NCBI GenBank assembly: GCA_030704615.1
Contig: CM060731.1
Span: 86,098,756-86,162,755 of the forward strand
Reading direction: 5' to 3'
Origin: Takakia lepidozioides
Lineage: Eukaryota; Streptophyta; Takakiopsida; Takakiales; Takakiaceae
Length of the DNA stretch: 64,000 nucleotides
Below are positions 12,152 to 22,790 of this stretch, piece by piece; position 1 is the stretch's first letter; each line of letters starts with the position of its first letter. The position numbers and the translations under genes are program-made. Below the pieces are notes generated by a model. That model was not told the DNA's origin and did not search any database. It saw only the letters and a list, made by a program, of their open reading frames with translations.

Positions 12152-13878
12152 TACTGGCCTTCATTTGCAGGAATTCTCATCTCCTCCTTATGTCTTGTCC
12201 AGAAGGGACAGGTTGCTTTGCGATGCCCTGGTTGGTTACAATAGTAACACACTTCTTCACCATTGGGTCCTCGCCCCTGGTCAATTCTGGGATTATTTCT
12301 ATAATCCTGATTCCCTGGCTGGTAATTCTCCCTAGGATTACCCTGATAGTTGCCTCCAGGATTGCCTTGGTAATTCCATCTTGGATTACCTCTTCTTGGC
12401 ATGCCATTGTTATATCCACCAGGTCTACCATAGTTACCCTAGTCATTGTTCCTTCTAGGCTGGGGTTGCACTTGATGCACTCTCACCTGCCTATTTTCCC
12501 TTGTACCTACCTTTCTGTTGTAATAACAATTCTCAGTAGAATGGTTATCCATTTTACAGATGGTACAATGTTTCTCCTTCATGTGACATTCAGCTGTAGT
12601 ATGGCCTTCATTTTGGCATTTTGTACACCAGACACCCTTCCTCTAGTGTACTGCAGCTTCTGTAACATACTTCTTCAAGATAGCTTCCAATCTTCTCTCA
12701 TAGTTAACTTTCTTTAACTTTTCCTTCTTCTTGGATTTTTTCTTATCTTCATGTTCCTCTTCCTCCTCTAAATCATCTTCAGAGTCATCGTCATCTCTTT
12801 TATCCTTTCTGAGCATTTTTCCTTGTTCAATTATGTTGGCTGTTTCAAATGCCTCTTCCACTGTATTATGTGGTAACATATCCACTTTCTTTTGTAAATA
12901 AGGTCTCAGACCATTTACGAACCATGCCTTTTGTAAACAGCTTGCAGGTGGCACATCAGCCAGTTTCCTGACCATTAACTCCATCTTTTCCAGATATTCC
13001 TCAACAGTTTCATGCTTCTTCTGTCTCAATTGTTGTAGGCTACTGTACACTTCTTCCGCGGTTTTGCTTGTCGTGAATCTGTTCCGGAATGCTGTTCTAA
13101 GAGCATTCCAGGTTTGAAAAATGGTTATCAACAAATCGAGCATACTACTCAATTGCTTTCTTGATAGTTGAACAAGGAAATAATCTCAATTTTGCATCAT
13201 CATCATTCTCGTTGTTCACTATACACATGTGCTCAAATTGATTGATGTGTACATCAGGATCCCCTTTTCTTGAGTAAATCAGAAAAGGTGGTCTCATGGA
13301 ACTATTGCTGCCATCTGTGGCCCTACTACCGGCCCTGTGGCTAGTGTTGGACCTCCTGTGGGTGCTGGTCCTTGAGGACCCCATGTGGTAGTGGTTGAAC
13401 CCCCACCAAGTGTTGATCCTTGAGCATTTACTGTTACAGGCCCCCCTGTATTTGCAGTACCCCCAGTTCCAGTTGCACTACTTCCCACACTCCATGTCCC
13501 CCTAGAGACGGATCCAAGCTGCTTGCCTGATCCCCCCGAGCCGACACCTTTGTTGGCCAGTGCTCCAAATGTGTCACTTGATCCTGGTCCAACAGGTTGG
13601 GATGTCCTGGTTGCAGTACCAACATCAACTGTTGGGTCTATGTCTTCATAATCATCATCTTCCAAGTTTTTATCTCGTCTTTCATCCTCCAAATTCTTAT
13701 TTTGATTTTCTTCTTCGCTCATATAACTCAATTGAATTGGTGTTGGACTAGAGTCTGAACTCTCTGCAGGCTCTTCCTCATCCTCCTCTCCTTCATTGGC
13801 TGGTGTATCAGAAACTGGAGTTCCTGCTCTTGGTGTACCGTGCCAACTCTGATCAAAGACTTTTATCCAGGGATTCAC
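12152..13878 (-). pseudogene. Gypsy gag with CCHC zinc knuckle (copy M1)
   Basis: Capsid/nucleocapsid precursor in several frames. 13878-13294 is an acidic, then Gly/Thr-rich N-terminal segment. 13384-13145 carries the capsid signature KGDPDVHINQFEHMC and LRLFPCSTIKKA. 13152-12643 carries the rest of the retrotransposon gag domain (WNALRTAFRNRF, LRQKKHETVEEYLEKM, GLRPYLQKKV) and a Lys/Glu/Asp-rich stretch. 12402-12151 has Gly/Asn/Arg-rich repeats and the nucleocapsid knuckle CYYCNQPGHRKATC. The frame changes between these pieces show the copy is dead. Confidence 0.85.
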
Positions 13879-14075
13879 CTCCGACCTTTCCCCTTAAGAC
13901 TGACCCTCTTCCTGTACCAAATCTCTTAATCTTTCTTATAAGGAATAAGAAGGAGTGGCATCTAAATTAGGATCTTCAGGTATTGGTGATGTACCCTCTG
14001 GTTTTGGTGGAGTGAGAGGTCCAGATGATTCTCCTATGTCTATTCCTCTCTCCCAAAGATATGGATAGTTAGCTT

Positions 14076-14765
14076 TTAAATAACTTTCTCTTTTTGCTGT
14101 ATATCTCTCTCTTCTTGCTTCCCTTTCATCACTGATGACCCATGTCTTTCATGTCTTTGGTGAGGCAATAACCACAACTCTCTCCTGTAGTATCTCTCGT
14201 ATATACCTGGATTTCTTTCAAGCTTTAATGCACCCTTGGCTAGTCTAGAAGACTCAGTTGCGATATAACCATATGGTAGGCAGGTCTGAAAGGCTGTTTT
14301 TGGTGTAAGCTTGATCCATAGGATATCCTTGGGAATCCAATTCTTTACCAATTCAAGCTCTTCATGCATATGAGTGTAAACATTCACTCTTGATTCTTCC
14401 CAGCTTTCAAACTCTACTCGCTTAATAGATAGCAACGCTATCACATAAACCAGTGTTGGTAACCATCTTGCTCTCCCTTTACAGGCTACTTGATAGATCT
14501 TTATCACTCATTTTTCCAGACCCCACTCTGGATGAGCATCATGCACTCTCTTGAGAATATTCTCCTTGCAATCGTCTGGCAATTCCAAGAACTTCTGAAA
14601 GAATTGTTTGGACAATCTTTCTTTCTCAGTTTCACAAGAAATTTGATTCACATCAAATTCTTTAATTCTCCATCCTCCATGATCCCACGAGATGCCTGTC
14701 ACATCTGGTTGTTCTTGAATCAGTTCCCCAATATGGTCGCCAAATGTTGAGCGGCTTTTACTCAC
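14076..14765 (-). pseudogene. Extra ORF between LTR and gag (copy M1)
   Basis: Two consecutive ORFs (14765-14508, 85 aa; 14507-14076, 143 aa) lie between the LTR and gag; the second begins directly after the stop of the first. They may be one gene with an in-frame stop. Readable segments are FFQKFLELPDDCKENILKRV, HPEWGL and GYIATESSRLAKGALKLERN. I recognise no domain. The position matches ORF1 of Ogre-like elements, whose function is unknown. Confidence 0.55.
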
Positions 14766-14844
14766 CCATCCCTTAGCTATCCGGGGTGGAAACTCTAGGG
14801 TAGACGAGTTAGAAATCTCTAAGTACGCTCAGAAAAATCAGTCA

Positions 14845-15539
14845 TGACCTACACCTAGTGTATCATGGGGGTGCTCTCCTATATCTATTCCTTCTTGCAT
14901 TCATGTTTAGTATGTTACGTTACTGCCTAGGATTAAGTATCAGATTGCTTCTGCAATCTACCGAGTTCCATCTGTACAACTTAAGCATACATTCCATAGC
15001 TTTACTCAGGTCTCTCTACACAGTGTGAGTATGAAGTAGGAATCGTATTAATAACTATCATATGTCAGGCCGAAGCCATGGTGTCTCTAATCTACCCTAC
15101 AGTAACATCTCTACAACTTGCATGTATCAAGCTCTCTCCGTCGTCTCCCTCCTCCTCCGCATACTCGCCTCCGTGTACTCCAAGTCCATGTGCCAAGAAG
15201 TGATCCCCTCACCGTAGCTACTCTGCATAATCTACCCGCAAGTTGTTCTAACCATTTAACTATAGTGTGAAAAGAAACGGGATAAAACCCCTTTTAGTTA
15301 ACCTCTAAACTATTCATTGCCCAGAGAGACTCGGGGCTGCCCTATGACTCACACCATAGTTAATTACTTCTATATTGTTCATGACCAGAGATTGATACCC
15401 TTATCCATGCCGCAGCGGAAGATAAGACATGGACAGGGTTATAGCACATAAGCATATATACTTATTCAGCCTATGTGTGTTGAAGATCACGTAATTATGC
15501 ATACGCCAACCCGGTGCTTCCTGTACTCACTTCTTAACA
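14845..15539 (-). repeat. LTR of Gypsy family 1 (copy M1)
   Basis: On the minus strand it begins TGTTAAGAAGTGAG at 15539 and ends near GGTGTAGGTCA at 14845. The 3' half aligns clearly with the LTR at 62374-63126: both have CACTGTGTAGAGAGACCTGAG-like sequence, AGAGACACCATGGCTTC and CCCATGATACACTAG. The 5' half is much more diverged and lacks the CACAG-rich tandem of the other copies. A TATA-like GTATATATGC lies in the first 90 bases. Both ends are approximate; no convincing primer-binding site follows. Confidence 0.7.
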
Positions 15540-17066
15540 CAATACAAGGTTAGTGATGCACAAGATGTATCTCATCTTTCAGCAGTCAGGGCAACCATTC
15601 ATTTGCCTAATTTACAAGGATATCTAGTCTAATCAGCTGTCCATAGTCCTTCTCAAGATTGCTTTTGCACTAGCAGAACATTGCAGATCAACTCTTGGTT
15701 TTTCATCATGGTCACCTTGATGTGACTTTCCTCTTCCCTCGCTGTAATGAATACAACTCACAGCTTGCAAGACTTTCTGTATTTCTTTCTCCCACAACCC
15801 TATGGGGTTAGTGTACAAGACAGCCCCTATGTCAGTTTGCTATGTCATAACTATTTACTGGTATACAGCATGTGTTCTATGACAATGAATGACCAACAGA
15901 TCAGTCATGGTATTTCCTCTCTGTCTCGCCAGATCTTGCCAACCTTTTAGTAGCATGGTACATCTCTCTCCCATCTTTCTGTTGTTCACTTCTTTCAAAG
16001 AAAACTGCATTTGGCTTAGGTTTAAAAACATGGGCCTGCTTACATACACCAAGAAAATGACGATTCAGTGTGGATCTTATAGCTCTTTCATGTGCTGAAT
16101 ACAATGGTGCAAGATCCAAACTAATCTGATGAAGAAAACATGTCATGATCATTCCTTTTGTTTGAATTCATCCTCGGTCAAGGATGGTAACGGAACATGA
16201 AAGGAATTGTTAGGACAGACATCCTGGGTGAATTGCATTTGAGCATAAAGACATATCGTGGGAAACATGCAATATATATAGAATAACAATCAGCGTGGAA
16301 AATAGCCGTGCCAAACTTGAGTATCGAGCCTCCCACCTCAATTTTAGGGGCCATCTCAAAAATGAATATTTTTCCAAAAAAATGAGCAATGTTTTTCAAA
16401 GAGAGTGGTAGTTGTTTGAGTTATGGGAGGTTTATACATAAAGAACATGAATGTATTTTGGCAAAATGGGGGTTTTCCCTAGCTAGATTCTCTGGGGGGT
16501 CAAGTTCATGTGTTGCAGAGAAAAAAGAAGGAGTACATTCCTGATGGTCCTTTTTTCTGACACATATTTGAAATACGAGCTCCAAAATCAAATGGTAATG
16601 TGCCACGTTTTCAGATCTTGGATAAGCCCCGCAGACTTTAACGAAATCATGTCATACTGTATCGTTTCGCACGTTGCCCCCACAGCTTTGCGTTGCCGCG
16701 TACTCACACAATAGCTACTTCAGTGTCGTAGGTTTCAAGTAAGAATCCAGGCGTGCATGTACAGTTGTCAGTTTGAGAAGATCTCATGAAAGTGAAGACA
16801 CATGACATACTGAAGTGAGGAGCTTAGAATATAGAAGACTGATGAACTTAGGGATTTGTATTTTGCAAGCGTCAAGAGCATTTTTGTTTTTGAGCTGTCA
16901 ACGTGACCACTCCACACCCACCTAGCTATACAACTCTGTGGTGCCCAATTGCAGAGCCATTTAAGTCATGCAGTGAATGGTGAAAAGAGCTGCGGCAGCT
17001 GTTATGGAGAGCTCAGGTGCAATGCTATTTTCGAGAACGGAGCTGCTGATCTCACCCCCTACGGAC
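15540..17066. other. No gene recognised
   Basis: Ordinary-composition intergenic DNA between the Gypsy LTR and the palindrome array. Short ORFs on both strands have no family features. From about 16980 ORFs open on both strands, but these are by-products of the palindromes that follow. Confidence 0.5.
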
Positions 17067-18475
17067 GGAAATGCGGCGCCGCATTTCAATTCAGCGGCGA
17101 TGACAAGAGAAGAAAAAAGGTTAGGATTACTTTTTTTTCCCCCTCTACCCCCTGTTGTTGGAAATGCAGCGCTGCATTCCCATCCAGCGCGGATGATTAG
17201 AGGAAAAAAAACAAAAAACAAAAAACAACAACAACAACATTCCCCCCAACCCCCCCCCCCCCCCCCCCCGGACGGAAATATGGCGCCGCATTTCAATCCA
17301 GCGGCGATGACAAAAAAAAAAATTAGGGTTGTGTTCCCCCCCCCCCCCCCCCCTCTACCCTCTGTTGTTGGAAATGCGGTGCCGCATTTCCATCTAGCGG
17401 GGATGACTAGAGAAAAACAAAAGAAACAAAAAACTTTATTTATTTTTCTTTCTTTTTTCTTCTTTTTTCTTTTCACCCCTTTGGATGGAAATGTGGCACC
17501 GCATTTCAATCTTGCGGCGATGACCAGAGGAAAAACAATTAGGGATTCCCCCCACCCCCTTCGGGTGGAAATGCGGCGCCGAATTCCCATCGAGCGGGGA
17601 TGACTAGAGGGGTGAAAAAACAAATTAAAAAAAATAAAAATAAAAATAAATAAATTTGTGAGACGACTTGCAAAGAGCACGGGTGGATGGCAGTCGAGAC
17701 GGAAATGCGGCACCGCATTTCTGTCCCGATTGGCATCCCCCCTTGCATGATGATCATCATTTGGGGAAAGGATGCGGGGGATGAACCTGGCGACGGAAAT
17801 GCGGTGCCGCATTTCTGTCCAAACTGACACCTACCCATCACTTTATACCTGGTGGGATGGAAATGAAGTGCTACATTTCCGTCCGGGGTCCCACTGGACC
17901 ATGCATTTCTACCATTGTGGATGGAAATGCGGTGCCGCATTTCCGTCCGGGCTTCCATTCCACCATGCCTTTCTAACAGTCTGGACGGAAATACAGTTCC
18001 GTATTTCCGTCCGGACTTACACGTAAGCATCCCTTAATACCTGGTGGGATGGAAATGCGGTGCCGCATTTTCGTCCAGGCCCCAACTGTACAATTCCTGA
18101 ACAGGTGGTCGGATGGAAATGCGGTGTCGCATTTCCGTCCAAACATTGCTTTCCTTACAGTCTGGACGGAAATGCGCCACCGTATTTCCGTCCAAACTGA
18201 TAGTGGACCATCCCTTCATTTCTGGTGGGATGGAAATGTTGTGTCGCATTCCCGTCCTAGAAGACCACTTCAATTTGCGTACTTGACAGTTGAACTGGAA
18301 TGCGGCGCCGCATTTCCGTCCGGATTGCCATTGTTCCTTTCTTTATGACAGGTTCGACGGAAATGCGGCATCACATTTAGCACTGACTGCCATCCACCCT
18401 TGCATCTTTATCGTCTCTCGGGATGCGGTAGGGAGGTATCATGATCGAACGGCCACTAATGCGGCACCGCATTCG
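17067..18475. repeat. Array of 18 near-palindromic GC-rich repeats
   Basis: The core is a self-complementary GAAATGCGGCGCCGCATTTC, usually flanked by GAC/GAT on the left and CGTCC/AATC on the right. Copies start near 17072, 17159, 17275, 17371, 17488, 17567, 17701, 17796, 17859, 17923, 17986, 18049, 18113, 18166, 18229, 18294, 18357 and 18456. The first six are about 80-115 bp apart and share a tail like AGCGGCGATGACTAGAGG plus C-, A- or T-runs. From 17796 the spacing is nearly constant at 62-65 bp (one gap of 53) with about 35-bp spacers. Variants often keep pairing, for example GTGCCGC with GCGGTGC, AAGTGCTA, and ACAGTTCCGT. Both strands show long ORFs here only because the palindrome encodes GNAAPHF on each strand. 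Confidence 0.9.
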
Positions 18476-18514
18476 GTCTGTTGACTCATGGAGGCTGAAA
18501 CGGCAGTTGAAGGG

Positions 18515-19103
18515 TGTTAGAGGGCTGTCTAGAACTTAGATAGTTTTACGGGTTCTGTTGGGTACCCTTAACTTACGGATGGTAGACTTAGACCAACACA
18601 GGCCTTAGGGGTGGTGGACAGGCTTACACAGTCTGACACGGCCTTATACAGCTTGTCACAGTCTGACACAGTCTTATACAGCCTATCACAGTCTATCACA
18701 GCCCGGCACAGTCCGACACAGCCAGTCACAGCCGACACAGTTTGGCACAGCTCGTCACAGCATTCGTAGGAAATGGTTACCATGGCAGGGAACGACATCG
18801 GCAGAGGAAACGTGTATTCTGTCTGGATGACAGTTAGTTAGTTAGGTAGTTAGAACAGCTTGTAGGTAGAAAAGGCAGAGTAGCAATGGGGAGAAGACTT
18901 CTTGCATCACGACTTGGCCATCTGGGAGAGAAGGACGAACTGGAGCTGAGGGATGGAGAGCGCAGTGAAGGAGGAGACACGAACTGTTGATGCTTGATCA
19001 TGCAAGCTGTAGAATTGTACTATAGAGCAGAATAGGGACACCATGGCATCGGCCTGATACTTGATAGAACTTAATTTGATACATATTCCATACTCACACT
19101 GTG
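18515..19103 (+). repeat. LTR of Gypsy family 1, plus-strand copy, 3'-truncated
   Basis: Starts with TGTTAGAGGGCTGTCT, the LTR start seen at 62374 and, inverted, at 19504. Bases 18620-18760 are a degenerate 10-11 bp tandem of CACAGTCTGACACAGCC type. It ends with CATACTCACACTGTGTA at 19103, where the full LTR would continue AGAGACCTGAG. No purine tract precedes it, so it is a 5' LTR or solo LTR remnant, not the 3' LTR of an adjacent element. Confidence 0.85.
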
Positions 19104-19504
19104 TAACTAACTGTCACCCAAGAAATAAGCACGTTCCCTCTGCAGATGTCGTTCCCACACAGTCATTCCCTGCCAATGATAACCGTTCCCTATGTATGCT
19201 GTGACGGGCCGTGCCAAGCTGTGTCGGGCTGTGACTGTGCCGAACTGTGACTGACTGTGTCGGACTGTGTCGGCCTGTGACTGGATGTGATAGACTGTGA
19301 TAGGCTGTGTAAGGCTGTGTCCGGCTGTGACAAGCTGTGTCCGGCTGTGATAGACTGTGATAGGTTGTGTATGACTGTGTAAGCCTGCCTGTCACCCCTA
19401 AGGCCTCTGTTGGTCTAAGTCTACCATCCGGTAATTCTGCGCAAAAATTAAGGGTACCCCACAGAACCCGTAAAACTGTCTAAGTCCCAGACAGCCCTCT
19501 AACA
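19104..19504 (-). repeat. 3' LTR of Gypsy copy M2, truncated, inverted to its neighbour
   Basis: On the minus strand it starts TGTTAGAGGGCTGTCTGGG at 19504, right after the purine tract GAGAGGAGGAGGGG. It contains the CACAG/GACAC tandem (19200-19385) and ends at GGGTGACAGTTAGTTA, where it abuts the plus-strand LTR copy. The two LTRs therefore face each other with their downstream parts missing at one shared breakpoint. Confidence 0.85.
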
Positions 19505-19542
19505 TTACCCCTCCTCCTCTCAAAAAGCCGTGTCCTCACGGT

Positions 19543-19776
19543 TTATTGGTTAGGATCAGCAAACCTTTGTGAGCGAGCACCCTTCTGTCGGTGAGAGTCC
19601 CTTGGAGGGCTCTGTGTGCGAGCCCGAGCCCTGTCACTGGCTGGTGGAGATGACTGGTCACCAAATGGAAATGTCTGACCCTCCTTTGGTTGATAACGAG
19701 GTAACTTCTCAGGCATAGGAGATTGCCGTCGTTTCTTCTCTGCCATTTGTAGTGCATAGTCCTCGGCCATGAACAT
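19543..19776 (-). pseudogene. C-terminal remnant of the family 3' ORF (copy M2)
   Basis: Encodes MAEDYALQMAEKKRR, then a Pro/Ser/Arg-rich tail with RARARTQSPPRDSHRQKG. It matches the end of the ORF at 62110-62332 almost residue for residue. It lies just before the purine tract and LTR in both copies, so a basic, Arg/Ser-rich C-terminus is a stable feature of this element family. Confidence 0.8.
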
Positions 19777-19779
19777 TCA

Positions 19780-21548
19780 GCTGTCCATGCAAACACTGCA
19801 TCCTTCTTCAAAAGCTTACTCAATGGAGCTGCCATCTGTGCATACCGTTTGACAAACCTTCTATAATAAGTAGTTTGTCCAAGGAATCTCCTTAGACCCT
19901 TCACGTTACTTGGTGGTGGTGAGGCTTTAATAGCCTCTGTCTTTCTAGGATCCACAAGCAGTCCCTTCTTACACACAATGTGTCCCAGTAGTAGCCCTGA
20001 GTTCACACAGAAAGTACACTTTTCCGGATTCAGACCAAGACCTCTCATCCTGCATCTGGCCAAACATAATTCCAACTTCTGCAAGTGCTCATTCTTAGAA
20101 CTGTAAACACTGAAGTCATCTAAAAACACTTGCATGAAATCATCCAGATACTCATGGAAGGATTCACTTATCACCCTCTGGAAAGTTGCTGGTGCATTAC
20201 AAAGTCCAAAAAGCATGACTTTGTATGCATAAGCACCCCAGTCTGTGATGAAAGCTGTCTTTCCCTGGTCTTCTTCCGCCACTTGCACTTGGTTATACCC
20301 ACTGAAGCCATCCATGAATGAGTACATCTCATGGCCTGCCACAGTGTCCAGTACAACTTCTGTGAATGGCAAGGGAAAGAGATATTTCTTTGTACAAGCA
20401 TTCAACTTTTTTTAGTTCACACAAACTCCCAGTTTACCATTCTTCTTGGGAACTATCACTATGGGTGATAGCCAAGTTGTATACTCTATCGGGTATATGA
20501 ACTTAGCCTCAGCCGCTTCTTGATCTCTTTCCCAACCTTCTGTGTATAGTTAGGATTCCCCGTACCTTGCCTATTTAATTGGTACTGACCCTGGTTCCAG
20601 TTCAATCTTATGCTGGCAGATCTCAAGTGGTATCCCTTTCAAATCCTCATAGCTCCAAGCAAATACATCTTTGTATTTGATGAACGGGCTCTTAGCTTCC
20701 TCAAAGAATTCTGGCTCCAAGTCAGCTCCCACTTTCACCATTCTTGGTTCCTCCTCAGTTCCCACATTCACTTCTCTCACCTGCTCTTCAACTGTGATTG
20801 TCCATCGAGCCACCACTTCATCCTGTAAACTCACTGTGGCTGGTTCTTCTAGGATTCCCATTTCTCCCTCTCTTTCTTCATAGAAATGTGGTGGGTAACT
20901 GCTTGTTTCACCCTCAATTGGTGTGGCTGTTACTGCACCACAGCAGATACCTTTAAAACAACTCAGACCTCCCAGTTGCATTTCTGCAACCTGCTCCCAC
21001 TTTGGGTGTGCAGCAAACAGGGTAGCTTCCTGCTCCTCATCAAGTCCTCCCCTCCAGTCATACTCTCTGACTCCACGAGGTCTTCTGGTAGCAGGTAGCC
21101 TACTAGATTTCTTAGTGGTGACCTGTATCTTGTACTTCCCATCATGTACAGTCAGTAACTGGGAATTCCAGTCATGGAATACCCTGGCCTGTTTCAGCCA
21201 TGGTCGACCCAGTAATAAGGAATAGGCTTCCATAACATCATCCATTTTCAACATAGTCACTGTGATCTTAAAAATCATCTTTTGGATCTGTATCTTTACT
21301 CCTCTTATCAAGCCTAAAGGCTGTACACTCCTTTGATCTGCCATTGTTACTGTAAATGGGGCTGGTTTCATGTTACTCAGACCAAGCTTCTGCCTTAATT
21401 GGTCTGTCATAATATTCATTCCTGAGCCTCCATCTATCAGTACATCAGTCAAGTCTGTGCTTCCAATTCTAAATTGGATTACTGGCAGAGAATCATCAAA
21501 GTCCATGGCTGTTTCTCGCCCTTCAGGCGTCACATTATAACTTGCCAC
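19780..21548 (-). pseudogene. Gypsy protease-reverse transcriptase (copy M2)
   Basis: 21548-20571 carries the retropepsin with LIDGGSGMNIMTDQL, SLLLGRPWLKQARVFHDWN and the pre-RT linker. A stop follows near 20571. The RT N-terminus is readable beyond it (TTWLSPIVIVPKKNGKLG) with a further stop around 20415, at the position of the usual RMCVDYR motif. 20405-19790 then gives KKYLFPLPFTEVVLDTVAG, FGLCNAPATFQRV, the catalytic box FLDDFSVYS (YVDD equivalent) and RRFLGQTTYYRRFVKRYA. The frame runs into the 3' ORF remnant out of frame after WTAE, marking the deletion joint. Confidence 0.9.
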
Positions 21549-21607
21549 CTTGTTGCTCAGGTTTGTGTTCTATGTCACATGAGCAATCTGATTAATTGGA
21601 TACAATA

Positions 21608-22110
21608 TTGTCAAAAGCTAGCCTTAACCCACCAAGATCCAATCCCACGGTGGATGATTGAAAGTTCATATAGTGAATGTAAGGGTATTTGGATATGTTG
21701 TTATTGATTGATGCGGCTTGTGAAAATTGAACATTGAAATGCAGATCCGCCATTTTTCTTCCAGAAAAAACAAAACACGGGATCTCTTCATGTAACACCG
21801 TGGGGATGACCCACCCTTTTTTTTTTGTGAAAAATTGAACTTAGTTCTCAGAATTCGTCGCTAGTAGTGCGGAGCAACGCGAAGCCCTAGTGTGCGATTA
21901 GCGTAGAGCAGACATAGGGTGCCGTAGTGCCTCATCATCGTCGCCACATTTCGTCGTCGTCAAATTTCGTCGGACCTGCCCGCGCTGCCCGAACATAACA
22001 GAAAAAAAATAAAAAATAAATAAAAAATAAATAAAAAATAAAAGAAAAACGGGAGAGATGTGCGCGAGGAAGGGAGGATGATGCCCCCGCGTCCTTGAGC
22101 GCATTTACGA
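21608..22110 (+). repeat. PPR-flanking module R, copy 1
   Basis: Begins ATTGTCAAAAGCTAGCCTTA and contains GTGGATGATTGAAAGTTC, GATGCGGCTTGTGAAAATTG, TTCTCAGAATTCGTCGCTAG and GCAACGCGAAGCCCTAGTG. The first ~290 bases recur at 36252-36552. The part from TTCTCAGAATTCGTC to TTCGTCGTCGTCAA recurs at 30828-31040. An (A/T)AAAATAAATA-rich run lies at 22005-22050. The module sits at the edges of the PPR blocks. No coding capacity was recognised. Confidence 0.75.
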
Positions 22111-22225
22111 GGTTCTTGGGAAAGTCAGCTTGGTCTTAGCAGGCCGTGTTTCAATCTCTGCCTGCGTAGCTGCACCGTGGTGGTTCTCACAGACCAATCC
22201 GACATTACCTGACGCCGTCAGTGTC

Positions 22226-22790
22226 AGCGGCTAGCAGCAAGGCTGATGATGTATTCATGATTTGTACACAGGCAAGGATAGCTGAAGGAGCAGGGATAGA
22301 GTGTGGATCCAGACTCATCCAAGAGGGCCAGATTTCAAGCACAAGATTACCTATGATTCCATGTGGATCAATAGCTACAAGAAACCTGCATGGGTAGCTT
22401 TGTACGGCAGGCAGACTGACAGAGGCTCTACAGACTTTAAACCAATGAGGCATTTCGGCAGATTCAGATACGTATGTCTGTCTCTTGCTTAAGTGCATCA
22501 ACATGGAGGTCTGGAAGCTGGAAAGCAGGTGCACACTCACATTATCCAAAGTGGATTCGGACTTACCAAGCATGGGCGTGGTAGGAATGCTTTGGAGACC
22601 TATGAGCAAATAATGCGCGAAGGGGTGAAGCACAACCACATCACCTTTGTTTGTGTTTGCAATGCGTATGCAAGCCTGGGAGCTCTGGAAAAGAGGAAAG
22701 AGGTCCATGGTGACATCTTCGAAGCTGGAATTGTACCAGATGTCATTCTGAAGACCTATTTTAGCCTGTTTTGCCCTCCGACAATCTCTC
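22226..22790 (+). pseudogene. PPR gene fragment 1 (5' part)
   Basis: Starts with the 5' module found upstream of other PPR copies (GTGTCAGCGGCTAGCAGCAAGG onward). It has broken N-terminal coding (YDSMWINSYKKPAW, then CLSLA, QHGGLEAGKQVHTHIIQSGF). It then joins YEQIMREGVKHNHITFVCVC, ALEKRKEVHGDIFEAGIVPD and stops after LKTYFSLF, where a different repeat takes over. The interval from QSGFG to TKHGRGRNALETYEQ is shorter than one triplet, so PPR motifs have been lost. Confidence 0.8.

Larger units (their letters stand above)
10740..15539 (-). mobile_element. Ty3/Gypsy element copy M1, 3'-truncated
   Basis: Reading right to left: LTR (15539-14845), an extra ORF, gag, protease, then truncation before RT at 10740. 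The gag/protease type (protease active site LIDGG rather than DTG; CCHC knuckle in gag) is typical of plant Gypsy elements. An ORF between the LTR and gag is known from Ogre/Tat-lineage elements, so that lineage is a reasonable guess. Copy M2 (19.1-21.6 kb) and the 3' end at 61.1-63.1 kb belong to the same family: M1 and M2 proteases are nearly the same, and the LTRs match. Every ORF is broken by frameshifts or stops. Confidence 0.85.
19505..21600 (-). mobile_element. Ty3/Gypsy element copy M2, internally deleted
   Basis: Same family as M1. Right to left: start within the segment before protease (21600), protease, RT to about 19790, then an abrupt join to the last ~75 codons of the family's 3' ORF, polypurine tract and LTR. 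RNase H, integrase and most of the 3' ORF are missing. The right end breaks into the repeat at 21608, also found at 36252. Confidence 0.85.

Noticed and set aside
16961-17830. 289-codon minus-strand and 208-codon plus-strand ORFs across the palindrome array
   Set aside because: They follow from the palindromes and low-complexity runs (poly-C read as Gly or Pro, poly-A/T as Lys or Phe), with no recognisable domain.
17067-18475. CRISPR array
   Set aside because: Repeat and spacer lengths fit, but the repeat is a complete palindrome, varies from unit to unit, spacing differs between blocks, no cas genes are near, and the surroundings are clearly plant nuclear DNA.
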